A stretch of DNA of 64,000 bases from an uncultured Thermomicrobia bacterium (lineage in GTDB: Bacteria; Chloroflexota; Chloroflexia; Thermomicrobiales; JALYUS01). The position numbers were made by a program, and so were the translations under genes. Location: the NCBI GenBank assembly GCA_937968015.1, contig CALBSO010000146.1:1-64000 (forward strand), written 5' to 3'. Below the pieces are notes generated by a model, which worked only from the letters and a program-made list of their open reading frames with translations, had not been told where the DNA came from and did no database searches. Each line of letters begins with the position of its first letter. Within the stretch, counting starts at the first letter, position 1. Shown piece by piece: positions 52,474 to 58,676 of this stretch.

Positions 52474-52506
52474 TTTTCAGGAATCGCTCAGATGCCTCTC
52501 AGGATG
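52474..52506 (+). promoter_or_regulatory. Three-fold 11-base-phased repeat upstream of htrA
   Basis: TTTTCAGGAAT, CGCTCAGATGC and CTCTCAGGATG form three 11-base units with CAG at 52478, 52489 and 52500. The last two give CTCAG-N6-CTCAGGATG, the same arrangement as in the two-component/DoxX-Rieske spacer at 31572-31591. This looks like a response-regulator site controlling htrA. Confidence 0.65.
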
Positions 52507-52588
52507 GTACGCTTTACTGTGAATAACAAAGGAACGTCAGAGGCGTGGCGGAAGAGCGAACTCGTTTGGGACAGATGGAGCGACAAGG

Positions 52589-53776
52589 ATGAAGATGAAA
52601 CGACTCGGCATTCTCAGTGGATTTCTCGCGCTTGTCATCGCGCTCGGCATCGCCTTCGGCGCGGGCGCGCTCTTCGGTGGTGGCGGCGGCAGCACTCTCG
52701 CCCCACAGATCCAACAATTCGCGGCCGCCGCGCCCGCGACGACGAACACCGGCACGACCACCCACAATGCCCCCGCCCCGCCGAGCGGCAACGCGATGAC
52801 GGCGGAGCAGATCGTCGCGCAGGTCGGCCCCGCAGTCGTCACGGTCATTAATCAGCAGAAGTACACGGGCCGCGGCATCGCCGGCAACCTGATCCCCGGA
52901 CGGTCAGGTGGCAATGGCAGCACGAATCAGCCGGTTGATACCGGTCTCGGTAGCGGCGTCATCTATGACAAAGCGGGCCTGATTCTTACCAACAACCATG
53001 TCGTCGAGGGCGCAACCGCGATAGAGGTGGAACTGGCGGACGGCACACGGGTGAGCGGGACACTCGTCGGGCGCGATCCCTCCAATGATGTCGCGGTCGT
53101 CAAAATTGACCCATCGAAGGTGCTCGCGGTTGCGGAACTCGGCGATTCCTCCACCGTCAAGCCGGGTCAGCAGGTCATCGCCATCGGCAGCCCGGAAGCG
53201 CTGGAAAACAGCGTCACCGAAGGCATTGTCTCCGGTGTCAACCGGCAACTCGATAACTACGTTGGCCTGATTCAGACGGACGCCGCGATCAATCACGGCA
53301 ACAGTGGTGGCCCGCTCATCAACGTCTACGGGCAGGTGATCGGCCTGAATACGCTCGGCGTGCGGGACAACAACGCGCAGGGTCTGAACTTCGCCATTCC
53401 GATCAACAAGGTGAAGCAAGTCGCCGACACGCTCGTCAGTAAGGGCAACGGCGCCGTCGTCTCCACCCGCGCCTACCTCGGCGTGCAGGTAGACCCGTTG
53501 AACGCCTCGAAGGCCGCGCAGTACGGCACGAAAGTGACTCAGGGCGCATATGTCGTCACGGTCGAGACCGGCACCCCGGCGGAGAAGGCGGGCCTCAAGG
53601 CGGGCGACGTGATCACCGCCGTCAACGGCACGAACCTCAATAACAAGACGGCGCTCGGCGATGTCCTGAGCACCCTCAAGGTCGGCGACACCGCGACCCT
53701 GACAATTGACCGCAATGGCCAGACGCAGACGCTGACCGCGACACTCGCGGAGCGGCCGACACCGAGCCAACCCTAA
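52589..53776 (+). CDS. HtrA/DegP-type trypsin-like serine protease with PDZ domain
   Basis: A 395-residue membrane-anchored protease. One N-terminal helix (about 8-30) is followed by an Ala/Thr/Pro linker and the protease domain with His in LTNNHVVEG, Asp in SNDVAVVKI and Ser in HGNSGGPL. A PDZ domain covers about 285-390, with GTPAEKAGLKAGDVI. Such proteases degrade misfolded proteins outside the membrane. The start is the first ATG of MKMKRLG; an ATG two codons later is possible. Upstream 11-base-phased CTCAG repeats match those near the two-component operon, hinting at its control. Confidence 0.92.
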   Translation: MKMKRLGILSGFLALVIALGIAFGAGALFGGGGGSTLAPQIQQFAAAAPATTNTGTTTHNAPAPPSGNAMTAEQIVAQVGPAVVTVINQQKYTGRGIAGNLIPGRSGGNGSTNQPVDTGLGSGVIYDKAGLILTNNHVVEGATAIEVELADGTRVSGTLVGRDPSNDVAVVKIDPSKVLAVAELGDSSTVKPGQQVIAIGSPEALENSVTEGIVSGVNRQLDNYVGLIQTDAAINHGNSGGPLINVYGQVIGLNTLGVRDNNAQGLNFAIPINKVKQVADTLVSKGNGAVVSTRAYLGVQVDPLNASKAAQYGTKVTQGAYVVTVETGTPAEKAGLKAGDVITAVNGTNLNNKTALGDVLSTLKVGDTATLTIDRNGQTQTLTATLAERPTPSQP

Positions 53777-53809
53777 TCGCACATTCCTTCCTCCCCTTCC
53801 CCTTCCTTC

Positions 53810-53842
53810 CGGCCCGGCAGCAATGCCGGGCCGTTTCTCTTT
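53810..53842 (+). terminator. Rho-independent terminator after htrA
   Basis: CGGCCCGGCA and TGCCGGGCCG form a 10-base stem around GCAA, followed by TTTCTCTTT. It lies 33 bases after the htrA stop and ahead of the first MNT gene. Confidence 0.9.
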
Positions 53843-53849
53843 GCCCGCA

Positions 53850-53966
53850 ATGCTATACTGTCCGCATGAAGACGCTCGATACCGATTTGCTCGCAGAAGT
53901 GACCCGCCGCCTCGTGGACGAGTTCCACCCGGAGCAGATCATCCTATTCGGCTCTCACGCCTGGGG
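53850..53966 (+). repeat. 117-base direct repeat, copy A (MNT promoter and N-terminus)
   Basis: These 117 bases are identical to 54639-54755. They begin just before the -10 element GCTATACTG and end within the codons for GSHAWG. Flanking sequence differs at both ends. The copies are 789 bases apart. Confidence 0.92.
53854..53859 (+). promoter_or_regulatory. -10 element of a probably leaderless MNT transcript
   Basis: TATACT ends seven bases before the A of the MNT1 ATG, the normal distance from -10 to transcription start. There is no Shine-Dalgarno, so the mRNA would begin at or next to the start codon. The second copy (TATACT at 54643-54648, ATG 54655) is identical. Confidence 0.55.
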
Positions 53967-54186
53967 CACGCCGAACGAGAATAGTGATGTTGATGTGGTT
54001 GTTGTCGTGCCGGACAGCAATCTTTCGCCGCATCTCCGTGCGGCACATGCCTATCGAGCACTTCGAGGTCTGCCGATACCGATAGAAGTGCGCGTGCGCA
54101 CGCGCTCGGAAATGGAGCGGTATCGCTATGTCCCTGCCTCCTTGGAACATCAAATCTATGAGGAGGGGAAACGGCTCTATGGATGA
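53866..54186 (+). CDS. MNT-type nucleotidyltransferase (antitoxin), copy 1
   Basis: A 106-residue minimal nucleotidyltransferase. FGSHAWGTPNENSDVDVVV is the G-S-x10-D-x-D catalytic motif (Gly-Ser and two Asp). In type VII toxin-antitoxin systems MNT proteins neutralise HEPN RNases by adding AMP to a tyrosine. The ATG follows TATACT with no ribosome site, so it is probably translated from a leaderless transcript. The HEPN start lies 8 bases inside its 3' end, confirming a two-gene unit. The first 34 codons are identical to those of copy 2. Confidence 0.88.
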   Translation: MKTLDTDLLAEVTRRLVDEFHPEQIILFGSHAWGTPNENSDVDVVVVVPDSNLSPHLRAAHAYRALRGLPIPIEVRVRTRSEMERYRYVPASLEHQIYEEGKRLYG

Positions 54187-54592
54187 GGAGAAGCGGGATC
54201 TGGTGCAAAGCTGGCTAACGAAAGCATCCCACGATTTAGAGTCCGCAGAAGCCCTGGCACATCTCACGAGACCCCGCGTCGACACTGCGGTATACCATTG
54301 CCAACAATCCGCTGAAAAAGCGATCAAGGGCTTTCTCATTTTCCACGATGAAACCCCTCCGAAAATGCACCTATTGGAGCCGCTTATAACGGCTGCGGCA
54401 CAGTACGATCACCGGTTCGCCCTCTTTTCCGATGCCGCGGACCTTCTCACTCCTCTCGCCACAGAATATCGGTATCCCGGTTCATTACATGAGCCAACTC
54501 GGGCGGAGTTTGATATCGCATATCGGTATGCCGAAGAGATTTACCGCTACGTCATTTCCCTTTTGCCCACGGAAGTTCATCCAACACAATAA
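54179..54592 (+). CDS. HEPN domain protein (toxin-like), copy 1
   Basis: A 137-residue four-helix HEPN protein. RPRVDTAVYHCQQSAEKAIKGFL contains R-x6-H, a version of the R-x4-6-H RNase motif, followed by the family's QQSAEKAIK helix. With the overlapping MNT gene it forms a candidate type VII toxin-antitoxin pair; an alternative role is accessory to nucleotidyl transfer. AGGAGGGG stands upstream of the ATG inside the MNT coding sequence, and the overlap is 8 bases. AT-richer than the surroundings. Confidence 0.86.
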   Translation: MDEEKRDLVQSWLTKASHDLESAEALAHLTRPRVDTAVYHCQQSAEKAIKGFLIFHDETPPKMHLLEPLITAAAQYDHRFALFSDAADLLTPLATEYRYPGSLHEPTRAEFDIAYRYAEEIYRYVISLLPTEVHPTQ

Positions 54593-54638
54593 ACCGGGCG
54601 AACTAATGCTGGAAAGGTAGCAAGCGGGGCAACGCGCG

Positions 54639-54755
54639 ATGCTATACTGTCCGCATGAAGACGCTCGATACCGATTTGCTCGCAGAAGTGACCCGCCGCC
54701 TCGTGGACGAGTTCCACCCGGAGCAGATCATCCTATTCGGCTCTCACGCCTGGGG
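54639..54755 (+). repeat. 117-base direct repeat, copy B (MNT promoter and N-terminus)
   Basis: Exact copy of 53850-53966. It supplies the -10 element, start codon and the first 33 to 34 codons of the second MNT gene. The rest of the two MNT genes is clearly diverged. Confidence 0.92.
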
Positions 54756-54978
54756 TATGCCGAACGATGACAGCGATATTGACCTGCTCGTGATCGTTCC
54801 GGAAAGCGAAGAAACGCCATATCAGCGGGCGGTTCGGGCTTACCGCGCCTTACCGAAGCACCGCATCGTGGCGACTGATATTCTCGTGAAAATGCGTGCG
54901 GAATACGACCGATACCGCCATCTCCATGCCGCTCTTGAATGCCAGATTTCCGAACAAGGCAAAGTCCTCTATGGATGA
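54655..54978 (+). CDS. MNT-type nucleotidyltransferase (antitoxin), copy 2
   Basis: A 107-residue minimal nucleotidyltransferase with FGSHAWGMPNDDSDIDLLV, again G-S-x10-D-x-D. Residues 1-34 are identical to copy 1 even at the nucleotide level, whereas the rest is only loosely similar. This means either gene conversion or recombination at the 5' end rather than a simple recent duplication. The promoter TATACT is part of the identical block. The second HEPN gene overlaps its end by 8 bases. Confidence 0.88.
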   Translation: MKTLDTDLLAEVTRRLVDEFHPEQIILFGSHAWGMPNDDSDIDLLVIVPESEETPYQRAVRAYRALPKHRIVATDILVKMRAEYDRYRHLHAALECQISEQGKVLYG

Positions 54979-55384
54979 AGCCAAGCGCGAACGAGTCCAG
55001 AATTGGCTTACCAATGCGGTCATTGATCTTGAGTCGAAGATGTTGGCGACCGGATCCAACCGCCGATTATTGGAGACAGCCGTTTACTATTGCCAGCAGG
55101 CTGCCGAAAAGGCGGTCAAGGGGTTTCTCTTCTTTCGCGACCAGCGATTTAGTAAAACTCATGACATTGAGGCACTTATTAATCTGGCGGTCCCCATAGA
55201 AGCCGGCTTCGAGAAACGGTGGGACGCAGCAAAGCCCTTGACGCCCTATGTTGCGGTCTATCGTTATCCCGGTAGCCCTCCGTCACCCACCAGGAAAGAA
55301 TTCAGTCAAGCATTGCGATCCGCCACCAATATCTACACATTTGTCCTCTCCTTGTTACCGACCGAAACCCATCCGAAGCAATAG
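54971..55384 (+). CDS. HEPN domain protein, copy 2 (RNase motif altered)
   Basis: A 137-residue HEPN protein, the same length as copy 1 and with the same MDE start and TETHPKQ-like end. The key segment reads RRLLETAVYYCQQAAEKAVKGFL: the His of R-x6-H is Tyr, so RNase activity is doubtful. It could be an inactive decoy, an AMP-accepting protein or an antitoxin-like relative. It overlaps the MNT2 gene by 8 bases. The SDR gene begins 21 bases after its stop but has GC-richer sequence. Confidence 0.85.
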   Translation: MDEAKRERVQNWLTNAVIDLESKMLATGSNRRLLETAVYYCQQAAEKAVKGFLFFRDQRFSKTHDIEALINLAVPIEAGFEKRWDAAKPLTPYVAVYRYPGSPPSPTRKEFSQALRSATNIYTFVLSLLPTETHPKQ

Positions 55385-55405
55385 CGCAGAGCGCGGGAGG
55401 AACCG

Positions 55406-56152
55406 ATGCCGGAAGGACAGCACGCGGGGCGGGTAGCGATTGTCACAGGGGCGGCGCGTGGGATCGGTCGGGCGATTGCCGAACGGCTCATCACGGACGG
55501 CCACCGTGTGGCGATTGTTGATCGTGATGGGCCGGCCGCGACCGCAACCGCGCAGGCGCTCGGCGAGCACGCGCAAGCGATCACCTGCGACATCACGGAC
55601 GCGACCGCCGTCAACACGATGGTCTGGCACGTCCACGCGACGTGGGGGCGCGTGGACGTGCTCGTCAATAATGCGGGCATCGTCGGGCCGAACAAGCCGC
55701 TCGTCGAGGTCACCAACGAAGAATGGGCGGGCGTGCTCGCGGTCAATCTCACCGGCGTCTTCAACTGCTGCCGCGCCGTCGTGCCGCAGATGCTGGCGAA
55801 CGATTGGGGCCGGATCGTCAACATCGCCTCGATCGCGGGCAAGGAGGGCAATCCCTTCCTCGCCGCGTACAGCACGACGAAGGCGGCGGTGATCGGCCTC
55901 ACCAAGTCGCTCGGCAAGGAACTGGCGACAACGAATGTCCGCGTCAACTGCGTGACGCCCGCCGTGATTGAGACGGAAATCCTCGCGCAGATGACGCAGG
56001 AAACGATTGATTATATGGTTGCGAAGATCCCGATGGGCCGACCGGGGAAGGTCACAGAGGTCGCCGCGCTCGTCGCGTGGCTGGCGAGCGACGAATGCGC
56101 CTTCAGCACGGGGGCGGTCTTCGATGTTTCCGGCGGTCGGGCGACCTATTGA
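55406..56152 (+). CDS. Short-chain dehydrogenase/reductase (SDR)
   Basis: A 248-residue classical SDR. The cofactor motif is TGAARGIG (14-21), followed by IVDRDG, where the Asp favours NAD over NADP. NNAG is the structural motif, and the active site has Ser in IASIAG, YSTTK with Tyr and Lys. The end FDVSGGRATY is typical. 3-oxoacyl-ACP-reductase or sugar dehydrogenase-like; substrate unknown. GGGAGGAACCG precedes the ATG. Confidence 0.9.
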   Translation: MPEGQHAGRVAIVTGAARGIGRAIAERLITDGHRVAIVDRDGPAATATAQALGEHAQAITCDITDATAVNTMVWHVHATWGRVDVLVNNAGIVGPNKPLVEVTNEEWAGVLAVNLTGVFNCCRAVVPQMLANDWGRIVNIASIAGKEGNPFLAAYSTTKAAVIGLTKSLGKELATTNVRVNCVTPAVIETEILAQMTQETIDYMVAKIPMGRPGKVTEVAALVAWLASDECAFSTGAVFDVSGGRATY

Positions 56153-56287
56153 GCGGATTCCCTCTCCCTTGCTGATACGTGGTGGATCGCACATTCCAGC
56201 CCATCAGGAAGCCCTAAACGCGATATGTCAATTGACCGAGAGAGAGACGAACAGGCGTGCGTAAACAGCCGGATTTGCCTGCCCTGT

Positions 56288-56315
56288 TTGACTTTTCCGG
56301 TATCCGTGGTATAAC
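56288..56315 (+). promoter_or_regulatory. Promoter of the HU gene
   Basis: TTGACT at 56288-56293 and TATAAC at 56310-56315 are 16 bases apart. The transcript would start near 56322, giving an 80-base leader that contains AGTAC-N9-GTACT. Confidence 0.65.
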
Positions 56316-56403
56316 AAAAAGAGAGAATGCCTAGTACATACTGTTCGTACTGGGTACATGGGTGCGGTCGAAGGGAGCATCGCCGCACGCGAAGGAGGAA
56401 GGC

Positions 56404-56673
56404 ATGCACAAGTCGGATCTGGTGAAATCAGTCGCCGCGCATTCCGGGATGAGCGGCCCGGCGTCGGAGAAGGCGGTCAATGCCGTCTTCGAGACGATCA
56501 AGAATTCGCTGAAGAAGGGTGAAAAGGTCACCCTCACCGGCTTCGGCACCTTCGAAGTCGCCAATCAGGCGGCGCGCGAGGGGCGCAACCCGAAGACGAA
56601 CAGCAAGATTCAGATTGCGGCCCGCAAGCGCGTCCGCTTCCGCCTCGGCAGCGACCTCGACGCCATCCGCTAG
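56404..56673 (+). CDS. hup: HU-family histone-like DNA-binding protein
   Basis: An 89-residue nucleoid protein. MHKSDLVKSVAAHSGMSGPASEKAV is the helical body, GEKVTLTGFGTFEV the beta-arm base and GRNPKTNSKIQIAARKRVRFRLG the DNA-binding arm, with the usual G-R-N-P motif and Pro at the tip. The slightly basic end is standard. CGAAGGAGGAAGGC precedes the ATG at 56404. A sigma-70 promoter is present upstream and a strong terminator follows, so it is monocistronic. Confidence 0.94.
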   Translation: MHKSDLVKSVAAHSGMSGPASEKAVNAVFETIKNSLKKGEKVTLTGFGTFEVANQAAREGRNPKTNSKIQIAARKRVRFRLGSDLDAIR

Positions 56674-56694
56674 TGTCGCAGCTCGCGCGACCGA

Positions 56695-56727
56695 CGTGCC
56701 CCCAGCGGCTGGGGGCACGTTTTCTTT
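56695..56727 (+). terminator. Rho-independent terminator after the HU gene
   Basis: CGTGCCCCCA and TGGGGGCACG form a 10-base stem with loop GCGGC, followed by TTTTCTTTG. Confidence 0.92.
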
Positions 56728-56752
56728 GCTCCATTGACGAGACTGCCGCTCT

Positions 56753-57073
56753 TCAATCCAAATGAAAAATCTCTTCCAGCCGCAGGAACCCTTCGTCGGG
56801 TCGGCGGTCGCCGAGGTCCGCGAAGAAGGGGGCCATGTGCGCCTGCCACTGCGCGTTGATCTCCCGCGATGCCATGCCCGCGAGCGCAGCGCTTAAATCC
56901 GGCGTCTCGAAGTAACCGACGAGCAGCCCGTCATCGCGCAGAAAGAGCGAGTAGTTGTGCCAGCCCGTCTCGCGGAGGGCCTCCCGCATCGCGGCCCAGA
57001 CCGTCTGGTGCGCCCGCTTATACTCGCCCAATCGCTCCGGCCGGACCTGCAAGAGGAAACAGACACGTTCCAT
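56753..57073 (-). CDS. rhaM: L-rhamnose mutarotase family protein, second copy
   Basis: A 106-residue RhaM relative. MERVCFLLQVRPERLGEYKRAHQTVWAAMREALRETGWHNYSLFLRDDGLLVGYFE is the standard order of the family, with His and Asp at the sugar site. It follows the L-fucose/arabinose isomerase-like gene by 85 bases on the same strand; the two probably form a sugar operon. A heptamer repeat and AGGAGCG lie between. The first copy at 6209 is more distant in sequence. Confidence 0.87.
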   Translation of the reverse strand: MERVCFLLQVRPERLGEYKRAHQTVWAAMREALRETGWHNYSLFLRDDGLLVGYFETPDLSAALAGMASREINAQWQAHMAPFFADLGDRRPDEGFLRLEEIFHLD

Positions 57074-57101
57074 ACAGCGCTCCTTTCAGTCGCGCAGCAA
57101 C

Positions 57102-57164
57102 GCGCAATGAGCAATGAGCAATGGAGTATGGCCGTTGATCCCCCTCGTTGCTCGTTGCTCATTG
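57102..57164. repeat. Heptamer repeats in both orientations
   Basis: GCGCAAT, GAGCAAT, GAGCAAT (57102-57122) are followed 21 bases later by CTCGTTG, CTCGTTG, CTCATTG (57144-57164), which are reverse-oriented versions. The right block covers the stop codon of the isomerase gene. The two blocks can pair imperfectly. Confidence 0.75.
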
Positions 57165-58601
57165 CTCCACGACCGCCAGGTTGAGATCGAGCACGCGGCT
57201 GAGTTTGCGGAGTACGCCCGTTTGGTGGCCGAGACCGAGGGCGACATGGTGCGTCGGGCCTTCGGCGCACCAGCGCTCGATGAAGGCGGCGGGGCCACCG
57301 GCAAACTTCAGGCGCGAGTTCGTGTTGCCGGTACGGAGGACGGGGCCGGGGACGCACTCGCCCTCCGCCGCGATCAGTTTCAGCTGGCAGTCCGCCGTCT
57401 GCGTCAGGCCGAGAATCGTAATCGGTCCGGTCTGGACGGTGAACTCGACGGAGAGGCCACCGCCCCGCTTGCCGTGGAAGACTTCCAGCACCTGCAGCGT
57501 CGGCGGGGCGGCGCTGATCGCGAGGTGGCCGGGGCCGTCATGGCCCATCAGCAGGATATCGTCGTTGAAGTCCATCGCCATGAACTCCGCGAATGAGCCG
57601 CCGACGCCGAGGCGATCCATAATCAGCATCGCGACACACGTTTGCAGATCCCCCTCGCCCGCCGCCGGGATGCCGCGTGCCGTCAGGAGCGAGTTGCCGA
57701 CGATCAGCCCCGCCGCGAGTTGCTCGAACGGGCCGTTGTCCAGCCCGCGATAGTAGTAGGCGAGGCCGTCCAGCGCGAAATCGTCTGCCATCCGGTCCAA
57801 TCCGCAGGCGACCCGCGCCGACCGATTGAGCGCATCGTCCGTGACGGGCGCGGCGATGGCATCGCTGCCCGGTTCGGCGAAGGTGAAGGTGGCGCGGATT
57901 TCCGCCTCTTTTGCGGCGATCTCCGCATCCGTGGCCGCTTCGACGCGGGCTTGCAAGTCCTCCATCTCCAGCAGTTCGATGTGCGTGCCGAGTTGCGCCT
58001 GATGCATGGCGATATCGGTGTGCATATCGAGCATCCCCGGATAGGTGTGGCCGAGGAAGCCAAACCGGGCTTGCCGCAGCGTCCGTGCGACGCCTGCCGC
58101 CGTCACCCACTCGCCGATTGCCCCCCAGGCGTGGTCATCGTCGTACAGCGTGCCGGTGACGACGTTGAATGGGATGCGGGCACGCGCGAAGACCCCTGCC
58201 AGTTCCGGCACGGAGCAGGCGGTGCAATTCGCCAGCCACTCTGCCGTGTCGGTGCGCGCATAATCGAGCGCGGCGACGGGTTGGAGGTTGAGAACGAGTA
58301 TCGGGGTGTGCTGCCACTGCACGACGGGCAGAACTTGTGAAGACGTGGCATAGGTGCCGATGGAACAGACGATCAGGTCGAGGTTTTCCCGCGCGAACCG
58401 CTCACCCGCCGCCCGCCCGGCTTCCGGGGTGTCCACCAGCCCTCCGGAAATTACATCCGCGCCGAGTCGGGTCAGATGCGCCTCAACGTCGCGTTGATAG
58501 CCGACCAGCCGCTCGCGCAGCCCCGGAAACTGCGGCCAGTACGCGGCCAGCCCGATCCCGAACACCCCGACCCGCGCCGCCAACCGCTGCTTTCGCTTCA
58601 T
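57159..58601 (-). CDS. L-fucose/L-arabinose isomerase-like sugar isomerase
   Basis: A 480-residue protein of the L-fucose isomerase / L-arabinose isomerase superfamily. The N-terminal RVGVFGIGLAAYWPQFPGLRERLVGYQ is the family start; GFLGHTYPGMLDMHTD, LDGLAYYYRGLDNGPFEQ and ILLMGHDGPGHLAI contain the Glu/Asp/His metal region. It turns an aldose into a ketose with Mn or similar. The adjacent mutarotase-like gene suggests a deoxysugar substrate such as rhamnose or fucose. The GH3 gene lies upstream on the same strand, 75 bases away. Confidence 0.85.
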   Translation of the reverse strand: MKRKQRLAARVGVFGIGLAAYWPQFPGLRERLVGYQRDVEAHLTRLGADVISGGLVDTPEAGRAAGERFARENLDLIVCSIGTYATSSQVLPVVQWQHTPILVLNLQPVAALDYARTDTAEWLANCTACSVPELAGVFARARIPFNVVTGTLYDDDHAWGAIGEWVTAAGVARTLRQARFGFLGHTYPGMLDMHTDIAMHQAQLGTHIELLEMEDLQARVEAATDAEIAAKEAEIRATFTFAEPGSDAIAAPVTDDALNRSARVACGLDRMADDFALDGLAYYYRGLDNGPFEQLAAGLIVGNSLLTARGIPAAGEGDLQTCVAMLIMDRLGVGGSFAEFMAMDFNDDILLMGHDGPGHLAISAAPPTLQVLEVFHGKRGGGLSVEFTVQTGPITILGLTQTADCQLKLIAAEGECVPGPVLRTGNTNSRLKFAGGPAAFIERWCAEGPTHHVALGLGHQTGVLRKLSRVLDLNLAVVEQ

Positions 58602-58676
58602 CGTCTCCCCTCCCGCGCTGCCGTGCCGCTGATGTACGGCATCGTATCACGGGCACAGAATGTGGGTCTGGAGCAT

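Noticed and set aside
53850..55384. Phage-defence island around the MNT-HEPN pairs
   Set aside because: No restriction, Cas, Abi or helicase-type genes flank them; the neighbours are HtrA, an SDR and HU.
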